DNA of 49,193 nucleotides from Desulfobacterales bacterium (GCA_025454075.1 JALOPD010000008.1:1-49193), one strand, 5' to 3'; positions 1 to 8,795 are shown, counted from the stretch's first letter. Notes: generated by a model not told the origin, from the letters alone. Made by a program: numbers and translations.

Positions 1-1929
1 GAATTGATGGACCGCGCCTCCCTGCGCTCGGTCGAAAACAAGGCCGGGATGCCGGACTACCTGAAGGCGCTCTCCCCGCAGACCGCCGCCCTGCTGGTGG
101 AAACCCGGGCCTACACGGCCGAGGAGCTCCAGGGCCAGATCCACGCCGTGACCGGCTCCCTGCAGCGGTTGCCCTTCGAGCGGCCCTTCGCCTTCACCGA
201 CCGGGTCGCGGAGTACACCGCCTTGTGGAACATCCGCAAGGGGCTTTTCCCGGCGGTGGGCGCCGTGCGCGAAACCGGTACCACGGTGATCATCGAGGAC
301 GTGGCCTTCCCCATCGACCGCCTGGCCCGGGGCACGCTCCACCTTCAAGAGATCATGCGCCGGTTCCGCTACGACGAAGCCATCATCTTCGGCCACGCCC
401 TGGAGGGCAACCTGCATTTCTGCTTCACCCAGGATTTCGGCCCCCCCGAAGAGGTCGAGCGCTACCGCGGTTTCATGCACGAAGTCTGCGACATGGTGGT
501 CAACGCCTACGACGGCTCGCTCAAGGCCGAGCACGGCACCGGCCGCAACATGGCGCCCTATGTCGAGATGGAGTGGGGCCGCGACGCCTACGCCGTCATG
601 CAGCGCATCAAGGAGATCTTCGACCCCAAGAACCTCCTCAACCCGGGGGTCATCCTCAACGCGAACCCGCGCGCCCACATCGAGAACCTGAAGCCCCTGC
701 CCCGGGCCAACCCGCTGGTCGACAAGTGCATCGAGTGCGGCTTCTGCGAGGTGAACTGCCCCTCCAGGGACCTCACCCTCACCCCCCGGCAGCGCATTGC
801 AGTCCAGCGCGAAATCGCCCGGCTGGGGAGCACCTGTGAAAACCCGGCCCGGCTCGCGGAGCTCGAGCGCGCTTACCGCTACCAGGGGGAGCAGACCTGC
901 GCCGCCGACGGCCTGTGCGCGACGGCATGCCCGGTGGACATCAACACCGGCGAACTTACCAAGGAGCTGCGCAGCCGGAACGTGAGCCCCGCGGCCCGAC
1001 GGGCGGCCGCCTATGCCGCGGATCATTTCGGCGGGGTTGCCGCCGCGGCGCGGAGGGGCCTCAAGGTCGCCGACGCCGCCCACGCGCTGCTCGGCTCGAC
1101 CCTCATGGAGCTCCTGGCCGCCGGCGCGCGCCGCCTGAGCGGCAACCGTCTCCCCCACTGGACGCGCTACATGCCGGCCGGCATCGACGGCCCCCGGCTG
1201 CGGCCGGTTAAAAGAACGGGCGCGCCCCGGGCCGTCTATTTCCCGAGCTGCATCAGCCGTACGATGGGGCCGGCCCGGAGCGACCCGGACCGCGACCCGC
1301 TGCATGCGGTCGTTCTGAGGCTGCTCGAAAAAGCCGGCTACGAAGCCCTCTTCCCGGCGAAGATGGAAGCGCTCTGCTGCGGAACGCCCTTCGAGAGCAA
1401 GGGGTTCATGGCCCAGGCCGACGCGAAAGCCCGGGAGCTCGAAGCCGCCCTGCTGGATGCGACCGACGGCGGCCGCCGGCCGGTGCTCGTCGACACCAGC
1501 CCCTGCCTGTACCGCATGAAGAAAGTGATGGACCGGCGGCTGGCGCTGCTCGACCCGGTGGAGTTCACCTTGACGCACCTGATGGAACGGCTGCAGGTCA
1601 TTCCCGTTGACGAAACCATCGCTTATCACCACACGTGCAGCAGCGTGAAGATGGGACTCGAGGCCAAGGCCCTGGCCCTGGCCAAGGCCTGCGCCCGGAA
1701 CGTGGTGGTGCCGGACCTCGTCGGCTGCTGCGGGTTTGCCGGCGACCGCGGGTTCAACTATCCCGAGCTCAACGCCTCGGCGCTGCAGCACCTGCGCGCC
1801 GGCGTCGCGGGCCGATGCACCGCGGGCTATTCCACCAGCCGTACCTGCGAGATCGGCCTGTCGGCCCACAGCGGAATCCACTACAAATCGATACTCTACC
1901 TGGTCGACCAGTGCTCGACGCCCAGATGA
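1..1929 (+). CDS. FAD-linked hydroxyacid dehydrogenase with Fe-S and CCG domains (5' end outside window)
   Basis: This is the C-terminal 642 residues of a fused D-lactate-dehydrogenase-type protein, a family usually about 950 residues long. The FAD-binding PF01565-like domain must lie upstream of the window, so the in-frame ATG near position 7 is internal. The FAD-oxidase C-terminal domain covers roughly residues 1-225, with GHALEGNLHF near 131 and AEHGTG near 177. Two ferredoxin-type clusters follow (CIECGFCEVNC near 243; CAADGLCATAC near 300). Two heterodisulfide-reductase-type CCG repeats come last (ALCCG near 458, GCCGFAG near 575). Such proteins oxidise 2-hydroxyacids and pass electrons through Fe-S clusters to quinone or another membrane carrier. 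The stop overlaps the next start by 4 bp (ATGA), so it is co-transcribed with the MFS gene. The exact substrate (D-lactate, glycolate, 2-hydroxyglutarate) cannot be read from the sequence. Confidence 0.9.
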   Translation, partial: ELMDRASLRSVENKAGMPDYLKALSPQTAALLVETRAYTAEELQGQIHAVTGSLQRLPFERPFAFTDRVAEYTALWNIRKGLFPAVGAVRETGTTVIIEDVAFPIDRLARGTLHLQEIMRRFRYDEAIIFGHALEGNLHFCFTQDFGPPEEVERYRGFMHEVCDMVVNAYDGSLKAEHGTGRNMAPYVEMEWGRDAYAVMQRIKEIFDPKNLLNPGVILNANPRAHIENLKPLPRANPLVDKCIECGFCEVNCPSRDLTLTPRQRIAVQREIARLGSTCENPARLAELERAYRYQGEQTCAADGLCATACPVDINTGELTKELRSRNVSPAARRAAAYAADHFGGVAAAARRGLKVADAAHALLGSTLMELLAAGARRLSGNRLPHWTRYMPAGIDGPRLRPVKRTGAPRAVYFPSCISRTMGPARSDPDRDPLHAVVLRLLEKAGYEALFPAKMEALCCGTPFESKGFMAQADAKARELEAALLDATDGGRRPVLVDTSPCLYRMKKVMDRRLALLDPVEFTLTHLMERLQVIPVDETIAYHHTCSSVKMGLEAKALALAKACARNVVVPDLVGCCGFAGDRGFNYPELNASALQHLRAGVAGRCTAGYSTSRTCEIGLSAHSGIHYKSILYLVDQCSTPR

Positions 1930-3245
1930 ATTTGAAATTTCAAATTTCAAATTTCAAATCCGGCGCGCCCCATCCCCCCCTTCGCCTGTCCTGGCTTATC
2001 TGGGGCATAGCCTCCCTCTTCTATGTCATCGGCTTCTTTCACCGGCTGGCGCCGGCGGTGATGACCCAGGAGTTGATGCGCGATTTCGACATCAGCGCCG
2101 CCGCCCTGGGGAACCTGTCGGGGTTTTACTTCTACAGCTACTGGCTGATGCAGATCCCCACGGGCGTCCTCGCCGACAACTGGGGGCCGCGGCGGCTGCT
2201 CACCTTCGGCGCCTTGGGCTCGGCGGCCGGCGCAATCCTCTTCGCGCTCTCGCCGAGCATGGCGTGGGCCTGCTTCGGCCGCCTGCTCATCGGGGGCTGC
2301 GTGGCGGTGGCGTATGTCGTGACCCTCAAGCTCGCGGCCAACTGGTTTCCGGCCAGCTATTTTTCGATGATTTCGGGTCTCGGGCTGCTGGCCGGCATCA
2401 TCGGGGCCGTGACGGCGGGGGTGCCTCTGCGGCTGCTGGTGGATGGGTTCGGGTGGCGTCCGGTCATGCTGGCGGCAGCGGCGGTCGCCGGCCTGCTTGC
2501 CGCGGCCACGTGGCTACTGGTCAGAGACGACCCCGCGGAAAGGGGTTTCAGGAGCTACGCCGTCCGCGAGGCGCGCGCCGAGGCGCCGGCGCGGGTCAAC
2601 GCATGGGCCGGTATCCGGGATGTGTTCAGATTCGCCAACATCCGGCTGCTGTTCTTCATACCCGCCAGCCTCGTGGGTTCCGTGTTGACGTTCTGCGGCC
2701 TGTGGGGTGTCCCGTATCTGACCACCCACTATGGCTTTTCCGCCGCCCAGGCAGCTTCCCTGACCTCGCTCCTGATGATCTGCTGGGCTTCGGCGAGCCC
2801 CGTTTTCGGCTGGCTCTCCGACCGAATGGGCCGCCGCAAGCCGCTGATGGTCGCCGGCCATGTCCTGGCAGGCATCGGGTGGGCGTTTATCCTGTTTGCC
2901 CCCGGGCTTCCTGTTTGGCTTCTAACGCTCCTGGCGGCGGCGACCGGGGTCTGCTCGGCAAGCTTCATCATCTGCTGGTCGCTCGCCAAGGAATCCGCCC
3001 CCGTGCATCTGGCGGGAACCGTCTCGGGCGTCATCAACATGGGCATCATGCTGGGCGCCACCGTGCTCCAGCCGGCCGTGGGCTGGATGCTCGACCAACG
3101 CTGGGAAGGGGCCGTTTCGGAAGGGGTCCGCATTTACAGCCTGAGCGCTTACCAGGCGGGTTTCTGGCTGATGATGGGCTGGATCCTCGCCGCCCTGGTG
3201 CTGCTTTTCTTCACTCGCGAAACCAACTGCCGCCAGATAGAATAG
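1926..3245 (+). CDS. MFS transporter (12 TM)
   Basis: A 439-residue major facilitator superfamily permease. About 12 hydrophobic segments are visible. An MFS motif-A-like loop occurs after TM2 (DNWGPRRLL) and its counterpart follows TM8 (SDRMGRRKPL). The start is the ATG in the ATGA overlap with the preceding dehydrogenase; the only other in-frame starter before TM1 is a TTG two codons later. The first codons are an AT-rich 7-nt tandem repeat quite unlike the rest of the gene. By position it may import or export the acid oxidised by the dehydrogenases around it, but family membership does not fix the substrate. Confidence 0.88.
   Translation: MNLKFQISNFKSGAPHPPLRLSWLIWGIASLFYVIGFFHRLAPAVMTQELMRDFDISAAALGNLSGFYFYSYWLMQIPTGVLADNWGPRRLLTFGALGSAAGAILFALSPSMAWACFGRLLIGGCVAVAYVVTLKLAANWFPASYFSMISGLGLLAGIIGAVTAGVPLRLLVDGFGWRPVMLAAAAVAGLLAAATWLLVRDDPAERGFRSYAVREARAEAPARVNAWAGIRDVFRFANIRLLFFIPASLVGSVLTFCGLWGVPYLTTHYGFSAAQAASLTSLLMICWASASPVFGWLSDRMGRRKPLMVAGHVLAGIGWAFILFAPGLPVWLLTLLAAATGVCSASFIICWSLAKESAPVHLAGTVSGVINMGIMLGATVLQPAVGWMLDQRWEGAVSEGVRIYSLSAYQAGFWLMMGWILAALVLLFFTRETNCRQIE
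1935..1960 (+). repeat. 3.7-unit AT-rich heptamer tandem repeat at the start of the MFS gene
   Basis: The unit AAATTTC occurs three times in direct tandem (1935-1941, 1942-1948, 1949-1955), followed by a partial unit. It encodes the N-terminal residues KFQISNFKS ahead of the first membrane helix. The base composition is unlike everything nearby, which suggests a spread intergenic repeat captured by the reading frame. Confidence 0.85.
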
Positions 3246-3263
3246 CTTTTTCCCGGCTGCATC

Positions 3264-3292
3264 AGAGCCCTGCGGCGTGCCTGCCGCGCTCT
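3264..3292 (+). terminator. Hairpin after the MFS gene
   Basis: The two-step stem AGAGC/GCTCT (3264-3268, 3288-3292) encloses GCGGC/GCCGC (3272-3276, 3283-3287) around a 6-nt loop. There is no T tract. It may be a weak terminator or an mRNA-stabilising hairpin between the MFS gene and dctP. Confidence 0.4.
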
Positions 3293-3318
3293 GAACCCGA
3301 AATAGGCACCCGAACTTA

Positions 3319-3345
3319 TTGACACCGGAAGGTATATCTACTAAT
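3319..3345 (+). promoter_or_regulatory. Possible sigma-70 promoter for dctPQM
   Basis: A perfect TTGACA (3319-3324) is followed 15 bp later by ACTAAT (3340-3345), a 4 of 6 match to the -10 consensus. Spacing is short. The site sits 60 bp upstream of the dctP ATG in an AT-richer stretch. No convincing -24/-12 sigma-54 element was found here despite the sigma-54 activator downstream. Confidence 0.35.
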
Positions 3346-3405
3346 TCAGATCGGTGCTCATTGAGCGAGTTCTTTCGATCCACCCATAAAATAGAGGGGG
3401 AACCC

Positions 3406-4380
3406 ATGCGTTCACGAATCATGGCAGTCATCGTCGGCTTGTGTCTCATCGGCTTCGTCGGCGGAGCCACGGCCCAGACCCAGATCAACATCGCCACGGT
3501 CACCGTCCCGGACCTGGTCCACACCAAGGCGGCCGTCTGGTTCAAGGAATGCGTGGAAAAGGGGGCACCCGGCAAGCTGAGCGTGACGGTCCACCACTCG
3601 GCCTCTCTGGGCAGCGAGACTCAAGTGCTGCAGCAGATTCAGCTCGGCACCACCCAGATGTCGGTCTGCACCACGGGCCCCATCGAGGCCTTCGTGCCGG
3701 AGATCAAGGCCCTGGAGATGCCTTTCGTCTTCCCCTCCTACGAGGCGGCCGACAAGGTGCTCGACGGCCCCATCGGCCAGGAGCTCGGCAAGAAGTTCGA
3801 GAAATCGGGATTCGTGGCGCTGGCATTCCTTGACAACGGCTTCCGCAACGTCACCAACGCCAAGCTGCCCGTGAAGACCCCCGAGGACCTCAAGGCGTTG
3901 AAAATCCGCACGATGGAAGCCCCCACGCACCTCGCCATCTGGCGCGCCATCGGGGCCAACCCGACGCCCATGGCCTGGCCGATCTTCACGCAGCTCCAAC
4001 AGGGCGTCATCGACGGCCAGGAAAACCCGATCGCCGTGATCTATGCCGCCAAGCTGACCGAGGCGGGCCAGAAGTACCTGACGCTCACGCGGCACGTGTA
4101 TTCGGCGCTGGTTTTCGTTGCCAACAAGGCCTTCATCGACGGGCTGCCCGCTGCGGAGCGCAAATTGGTCGCGGAGTGCGCGCGGGCGGCGTCGCTGCAG
4201 GGCCGCAGCTTCATTCGCGACAACGAAGCCAAAATGATTTCCGAACTCAAGGCGGCCGGCATGCAGGTGGAAGACAAGCCCGACCTGGCGGCCTTCCGCA
4301 AGGCGACGGCGCCCGTGATCGAGTCCGCCTCCGGCGACACCAAGAAAATGGTGGAGCAGATCCAGCAGGCGGTGAAATAA
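3406..4380 (+). CDS. dctP: TRAP transporter solute-binding protein DctP
   Basis: A 324-residue periplasmic binding protein of the DctP family. Residues 1-24 form a signal peptide (charged MRSR, hydrophobic core, cleavage after ATA). The start is the ATG at 3406, just after a GAGGGGG ribosome site; an upstream in-frame start would bury the signal peptide. The family's ligand-binding arginine region is seen as LKALKIRTMEAPTH, and NGFRNVTN precedes it. It captures carboxylates or sulfonates in the periplasm and delivers them to DctQM. It is followed by dctQ and dctM, giving a complete tripartite transporter. The substrate is probably a small hydroxycarboxylate, inferred from the flanking dehydrogenases. 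Confidence 0.95.
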   Translation: MRSRIMAVIVGLCLIGFVGGATAQTQINIATVTVPDLVHTKAAVWFKECVEKGAPGKLSVTVHHSASLGSETQVLQQIQLGTTQMSVCTTGPIEAFVPEIKALEMPFVFPSYEAADKVLDGPIGQELGKKFEKSGFVALAFLDNGFRNVTNAKLPVKTPEDLKALKIRTMEAPTHLAIWRAIGANPTPMAWPIFTQLQQGVIDGQENPIAVIYAAKLTEAGQKYLTLTRHVYSALVFVANKAFIDGLPAAERKLVAECARAASLQGRSFIRDNEAKMISELKAAGMQVEDKPDLAAFRKATAPVIESASGDTKKMVEQIQQAVK

Positions 4381-4397
4381 AAACGTCTACAGGTTCT

Positions 4398-4450
4398 TGT
4401 GGGAGCGGCTTCCAGCCGCGATAACGTCGCGGCAAGATGCCGCTCCCACA
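4398..4450. repeat. REP-like extended palindrome between dctP and dctQ
   Basis: The outer arms TGTGGGAGCGGC (4398-4409) and GCCGCTCCCACA (4439-4450) are a perfect 12-bp inverted repeat. An inner 7-bp stem GCCGCGA/TCGCGGC (4415-4421, 4427-4433) has a 5-nt loop. The GTGGGAGCGGC head is typical of bacterial REP sequences mobilised by TnpA-REP (RAYT) proteins. It can fold in mRNA and may set the dctP to dctQM expression ratio, as binding proteins are usually needed in excess. Confidence 0.85.
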
Positions 4451-4500
4451 GAAAAAGCATAACTCCGTCGGAAGCGTATAAGGAGAATCGAGGGCATCGG

Positions 4501-4977
4501 ATGCCTTTTCTTCAGCGTGTCAGCCAGGCCGTCAACGCCGTGGTGGAGAAAATCCTGTTCGTGATCGGCGCGGCCATCTGCGTCATCCTGTTCGCGCAGG
4601 TGGTCTCCCGGTACGCGGGCGCCTCGCTGGGGTGGTCCGAGGAGGTGAGCCGGCACCTGCTGGTCGCCATCACCTTCATGGGCGGCACGGTCGCCTACAA
4701 ACGCGCCAGCTTCATCGGGCTGAAAGGCTTCGGCCACCACTTGGGGCCGGCCGTCCAGCAGGCCATCGTGGTCGGGCTGCAGGTCCTGACCCTCGCCTGT
4801 TTCGGCCTGCTCGCCTGGTTCGGCGCCGTCTACACGGTAAAAGCCGCCGAGCACACCTCCTCCTCCCTGCAGATCCCGATGGCAATCCCCTTCTCCGTGA
4901 TCCCGGCGGCGTTCGTCATCTTCGTCGTCCACCTGCTGGCGGACATGGCCCGCACCCTTGAACGGAAAAAGCCATGA
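4501..4977 (+). CDS. dctQ: TRAP transporter small permease DctQ
   Basis: A 158-residue protein with four predicted membrane helices, the size and topology of DctQ (PF04290). The family-typical segment after TM2 is visible as TFMGGTVAYKRASF. The ATG at 4501 was chosen because it opens directly into the amphipathic N-terminus. AGGAGA and GAGGG lie 5-20 nt upstream. A REP-like hairpin separates it from dctP. Its stop overlaps the dctM start by 4 bp (ATGA), indicating translational coupling. It forms the membrane complex with DctM that accepts substrate from DctP using a sodium or proton gradient. Confidence 0.93.
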   Translation: MPFLQRVSQAVNAVVEKILFVIGAAICVILFAQVVSRYAGASLGWSEEVSRHLLVAITFMGGTVAYKRASFIGLKGFGHHLGPAVQQAIVVGLQVLTLACFGLLAWFGAVYTVKAAEHTSSSLQIPMAIPFSVIPAAFVIFVVHLLADMARTLERKKP

Positions 4978-6278
4978 TCGTCCTGCTGCTCTTTGGTTGC
5001 CTTTTCCTGTTGATCGCCCTGGGGCTGCCCATCGCGCTCTCCATCGGGCTGCCGGCCATCGGCTTCATGCTGACGCCCGGGGTCTTCCCGGCGGGCGTGC
5101 AGATCTCGGCCCTGGGACAGACGATCATCCAGCTGCTCTTCGCCGGCGTGGACTCCTTCGACCTGCTGGCGATCCCCCTCTTCATGCTGGCCGGCTCCAT
5201 CATGGAAACCGGCGGCATCTCGCGCCAGCTCATCGACTTCTCCGACAGCCTCGTGGGCTGGGTCCCGGGCGGCCTGGCCTGCGCCGTGATCGTGGCTTCC
5301 ATGTTTTTCGCGGGCATCTCCGGGTCGGCCGCGGCCGACACGGCGGCGCTGGGCGCCATCGCCATCCCCGCCATGGTCCGCCAGGGCTACCCGCCGGCAT
5401 TTTCGGCGGCCGTGGTGGCCGCGGGCGGCTCCATCGGCGTCATCATTCCGCCGTCCATCCCCATGGTGATCTTCGGCTTCCTGACCAACGTCTCCATCGC
5501 CAAGCTCTTCGCGGGCGGCATGCTGGTCGGGCTCCTCTTCGGGCTGAGCTTCATGGCCGTGGCCATCTGGTTTGCCTGGCGCCGCAACTACGGCACGCGC
5601 CAGCCCTTTTCCCTGAAAGGGGTGGGCTCCGCACTCAAGGAGGCGGTCTGGTCCCTGGGCGCGCCGGTGATCGTTCTGGGCGGAATCCTGACCGGCATCG
5701 TCACGGTCACGGAGGCGGCCGCCCTGGCGGTCTTCTACGCCCTGCTCGTCGCCATGGCCGTCAACCGGAAGATCCAATGGAAGGACATGCCGGACCTCAT
5801 CATCCGCTCCCAGATCGTGGCCGCCACCATTCTCTTCATCATCGCCATGGCCAAGGTCTTCACCTGGCTGGTCGCCATGCAGCAGACGCCGATGCTGGTT
5901 CAAGCTGCCATCCACTCGCTCGCGCTCCCGCCGTGGGGGCTGCTGCTGCTGGTCATGGCGGGGCTGCTCGTCGTCGGCTGCATCATGGAGACCACGGCCG
6001 CCCTGATCCTTCTCGTGCCGGTGCTGGCGGCCATCACCCCGCAGATGGGGGTCGACCCGATCCAGTTCGGCGTTCTGATGGTGGTCAACCTCGCCGTCGG
6101 CATGCTCACCCCGCCGGTCGGCATCTGCCTCTTTGTGGCCTGCGGCATCTCCGGAATGCCGCTCGGCCAGGTGGGGCGCGCCGCGATGCCGCTCGTGGCC
6201 GTGGCCATCGCGGCGCTGCTGATTGCCTGCTACTGGCCGCCGCTCACCACCTGGTTCCCGTCGCTGATCTACAAATGA
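4974..6278 (+). CDS. dctM: TRAP transporter large permease DctM
   Basis: A 434-residue, very hydrophobic protein of normal DctM length with about 11-12 membrane segments. Family landmarks include SIMETGGISRQLIDF, the GSAAADTAALG segment, IIPPSIPMV and the late LTPPVGICLFV. It is the ion-coupled translocating subunit. The start overlaps the dctQ stop (ATGA). A perfect 14-bp hairpin begins inside its stop codon, so the dctPQM message probably ends or is stabilised here. Confidence 0.95.
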   Translation: MIVLLLFGCLFLLIALGLPIALSIGLPAIGFMLTPGVFPAGVQISALGQTIIQLLFAGVDSFDLLAIPLFMLAGSIMETGGISRQLIDFSDSLVGWVPGGLACAVIVASMFFAGISGSAAADTAALGAIAIPAMVRQGYPPAFSAAVVAAGGSIGVIIPPSIPMVIFGFLTNVSIAKLFAGGMLVGLLFGLSFMAVAIWFAWRRNYGTRQPFSLKGVGSALKEAVWSLGAPVIVLGGILTGIVTVTEAAALAVFYALLVAMAVNRKIQWKDMPDLIIRSQIVAATILFIIAMAKVFTWLVAMQQTPMLVQAAIHSLALPPWGLLLLVMAGLLVVGCIMETTAALILLVPVLAAITPQMGVDPIQFGVLMVVNLAVGMLTPPVGICLFVACGISGMPLGQVGRAAMPLVAVAIAALLIACYWPPLTTWFPSLIYK

Positions 6279-6313
6279 AATCCGGGGGCGGAAAAACCTG
6301 CCCCCGGATTTCA
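6276..6313 (+). terminator. Strong hairpin at the end of dctM
   Basis: A perfect 14-bp stem, arms 6276-6289 and 6300-6313, with a 10-nt loop. The left arm starts with the TGA stop of dctM. No T run follows, so it is either a Rho-independent-like terminator lacking its tail or a 3' stabiliser. Confidence 0.65.
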
Positions 6314-6383
6314 TGCTTGATCCCTGCGGTGTTTTGGTGTCTATATCGTAGCAAATTTGACACAGCTGCAGAGAGGAGCTTTG

Positions 6384-7760
6384 ATGAACGAATTTACCGC
6401 TCAGCAAGCCACGGAGCTGTCCGCCATGGTGGGCCCGGATCGGTTTTCCACCGGCCGCTCCAATCGCGAGCTTCACTTGCATGACATCTCATTTCACCAG
6501 GGGACGCTGCCGGCGGGAATCATCTGGCCGGAATCGACCGAGGAGGTCGCGGCCATCCTGACCTGGGCGTATGACCGGGGCGTGCCGGTCACGCCGTGGG
6601 GCGCCGGCACCAGCACCGAGGGCAACCCGGTGCCCACCCGCGGCGGTCTCGTCGTGGACCTGACCCGCATGAACCGCGTCCTGGAGATCCGGCCCCAGGA
6701 CCTGCAGGCCGACGTGGAGCCCGGGGTGCTGCGCAAGGAGTTGAACCGCCAGGCCGGCAGGCACGGCCTGTTTTTCCCGCCGGACCCGGGCGCGGATGCC
6801 ACCATCGGCGGCATGATCGCCAACAACGCCTCCGGCGTGCAGACCGTGAAGTACGGCGCCACCAAGGACTACGTGATGCGCCTGACGGTGGTCCTGCCCC
6901 AGGGCCGGGTCATCCACACCGGCTGCAAGGCGCCCAAGTCCTCCGCCGGCTTCGACCTGACCCGGCTCTTCGTCGGCTCCGAGGGAACGCTCGGCATCGT
7001 CACCGCGGCCACTCTGAAGCTGACCGGCATCCCCAGCCACTACCTCGCCGCCACCATCCGCTTCCCCGACCTGGAGAAGGCCTCCGAGGCGGTGGCCCTT
7101 ATGATCGGCTCGGGTCTTGGGCCCGCCGCCCTGGAGCTGCTGCCGCCCGGTTTGATCCGGCTGATGAACCGCGAGAAAGGCCTCGGGCTTCCCGAGGTGC
7201 CGTCGCTTTTCTGCGAATTCCACGCCGTCAGCGAAGCCGCCCTGAAAGAGACCGCCCATCTCGCCCGGGAGCTGTGCGAGGAGTGCGGGGCGGTGGGCTT
7301 CGACCACGCCACCGAGGAAGGCCCCCGCAAAGAGCTCTGGCGCGCCCGCCACGAGGCCTGGGAGACCATCCACCGCGCCCATCCCAAAAAGGAAACCCTG
7401 ATCGTCGACGCCGCCGTGCCCATCTCGCGCTACCCGGAGATGGTGGTGTTTTCACAAAAGGCGGTCGATGAGCAGCAGTCCATCGGGTATGTCTTCGGCC
7501 ACGCCGGCGACGGCAACCTGCACGTGGTGATGGCGGGCGACCCGGCGGACAGGGACGAGTGGGGCCGCCTCGAGGCCATCAACAAGGCCATCGTCGAAAA
7601 GGCCATCCAGGTGGGCGGCACCTGCACGGGGGAACACGGGGTCGGCATCGGCAAGCGCAAGTTCATGCAGCTCGAGCACGGCGAGAGCTATCAGCTCATG
7701 AAGCAGATCAAGGACGTCATCGACCCCAAGGGGCTGATGAATCCGGGCAAGATTTTCTGA
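6384..7760 (+). CDS. GlcD-type FAD-dependent 2-hydroxyacid dehydrogenase
   Basis: A 458-residue flavoprotein with an N-terminal FAD_binding_4 domain and a C-terminal FAD-oxidase_C domain. The PP-loop region reads WGAGTSTEGNPVPTRGG and the second FAD contact PPDPGADATIGGMIANNASG. The C-terminal domain shows GHAGDGNLHVV and GEHGVGIGKRKF. The family includes glycolate oxidase GlcD, D-lactate dehydrogenase and D-2-hydroxyglutarate dehydrogenase. The ATG at 6384 follows AGGAG by 5 nt. Unlike the protein at the left edge it has no Fe-S domain, so it needs a separate acceptor such as ETF or a CCG protein. Its neighbour encodes a hydroxyacid-oxoacid transhydrogenase, which makes D-2-hydroxyglutarate an attractive substrate; this is inference. 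Confidence 0.92.
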   Translation: MNEFTAQQATELSAMVGPDRFSTGRSNRELHLHDISFHQGTLPAGIIWPESTEEVAAILTWAYDRGVPVTPWGAGTSTEGNPVPTRGGLVVDLTRMNRVLEIRPQDLQADVEPGVLRKELNRQAGRHGLFFPPDPGADATIGGMIANNASGVQTVKYGATKDYVMRLTVVLPQGRVIHTGCKAPKSSAGFDLTRLFVGSEGTLGIVTAATLKLTGIPSHYLAATIRFPDLEKASEAVALMIGSGLGPAALELLPPGLIRLMNREKGLGLPEVPSLFCEFHAVSEAALKETAHLARELCEECGAVGFDHATEEGPRKELWRARHEAWETIHRAHPKKETLIVDAAVPISRYPEMVVFSQKAVDEQQSIGYVFGHAGDGNLHVVMAGDPADRDEWGRLEAINKAIVEKAIQVGGTCTGEHGVGIGKRKFMQLEHGESYQLMKQIKDVIDPKGLMNPGKIF

Positions 7761-7885
7761 CGGCGTTGCAGGAACCCCAACCTCGGCGTTGCGCTGCGAC
7801 TCGCGCTCGTTGCGGCGCACGAAGAGTGCGCCTCACTCGGCGAGTTCTTGCGCGCCTGGATCTTGGGCTTCCGGCAAGGCCGTCA
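7758..7885. repeat. ~128 bp inverted-repeat element, copy 1
   Basis: Starts on the TGA stop of the FAD dehydrogenase. The terminal inverted repeats, about 22 bp at 7758-7779 and 7864-7885, match at about 18 positions. A central perfect hairpin GGCGCAC/GTGCGCC (7814-7820, 7826-7832) has a 5-nt loop. Internal blocks such as CCCAACCTCGGCGTTG and TCTTGGGCTT align with copy 2 at 30415-30538. Confidence 0.85.
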
Positions 7886-7919
7886 ACTATCCCGGAAGCG
7901 AAAAGGAGAGCATGATAGA

Positions 7920-8795
7920 ATGAACGTTGCATTCATCGGCATGGGAACCATGGGCGCAGCGATGGCCCTGAACATCCTGAAAGCCGGGCATCAACTCACG
8001 GTCCTCAACCGCACCCGCGAACGGGAAGAGCCGTTGGCCCGGGCGGGGGCCCGCCGGGCGAGTTCCCCGAAGGAGGCCGCCAAGGGGGCGGACATCGTCG
8101 TCACCTGCGTCAGCGACACGCCCGACGTGGAAGCGGTGGTCCTCGGGGAAAACGGCATCATCCAGGGCGCGCGGGCCGGCGCCGTCGTGGTGGACATGTC
8201 CACCATCAGCCCCTCGGCCACTCGCCGGATCGGCGCGGCGCTGGCCGCGAAAGGCATCCACATGCTGGACGCTCCGGTTTCCGGCGGTTCCGAGGGCGCC
8301 CGGAAAGGCACGCTCACCATCATGGTCGGCGGCGATGCGGCCGACGTGGCCATCGCCATGCCGGTGCTCTCCGCCATGGGCAAAAGCATCACCCATGTCG
8401 GCCCCGGCGGCGCCGGACAGTTCACCAAGGCGATCAACCAGGTGATCATCTCCGGCGTTTACCTGGCGGTGGCCGAGGGCATGACGCTGGGGCTCAAGGC
8501 CGGGCTGGACATGGAGAAGGTGGTCCAGGCGCTTGCCGGCGGCGCGGCCGGGTCGTGGGTCCTGAATTTCCGCTCCGCGAACATGATCAAGAACGAGTAC
8601 CCGCTCGGCTTCCGCGTGCGCCTGCACCGCAAGGATGTCGCCATCGCCATGGAAGCCGCCCGCGAACTGGGAGCCTTCCTGCCGGCCACGGCCCTGGTGG
8701 AGCAGATCGAAAACGGCCTCATCTCCCAGGGCTACGGCGACGAGGACATGTCGGCGATGGCGCGCCTGATCCGGAAGCACTCCGGGCTGGAGTAG
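7920..8795 (+). CDS. NAD(P)-dependent beta-hydroxyacid dehydrogenase (HIBADH family)
   Basis: A 291-residue member of the 3-hydroxyisobutyrate / tartronate-semialdehyde / 4-hydroxybutyrate dehydrogenase family. The Rossmann motif GMGTMG is at residues 7-12. The substrate loop DAPVSGGSEGA is near residue 120 and the catalytic lysine segment GGAGQFTKAINQ near 161-172. The ATG at 7920 was chosen because the Rossmann strand begins at once; an AGGAG lies about 11 nt upstream. Family members interconvert a primary alcohol and aldehyde on short hydroxyacids. It is followed 68 bp later by the transhydrogenase and probably shares its transcript. Succinic semialdehyde, tartronate semialdehyde and methylmalonate semialdehyde are all possible substrates. 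Confidence 0.92.
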   Translation: MNVAFIGMGTMGAAMALNILKAGHQLTVLNRTREREEPLARAGARRASSPKEAAKGADIVVTCVSDTPDVEAVVLGENGIIQGARAGAVVVDMSTISPSATRRIGAALAAKGIHMLDAPVSGGSEGARKGTLTIMVGGDAADVAIAMPVLSAMGKSITHVGPGGAGQFTKAINQVIISGVYLAVAEGMTLGLKAGLDMEKVVQALAGGAAGSWVLNFRSANMIKNEYPLGFRVRLHRKDVAIAMEAARELGAFLPATALVEQIENGLISQGYGDEDMSAMARLIRKHSGLE

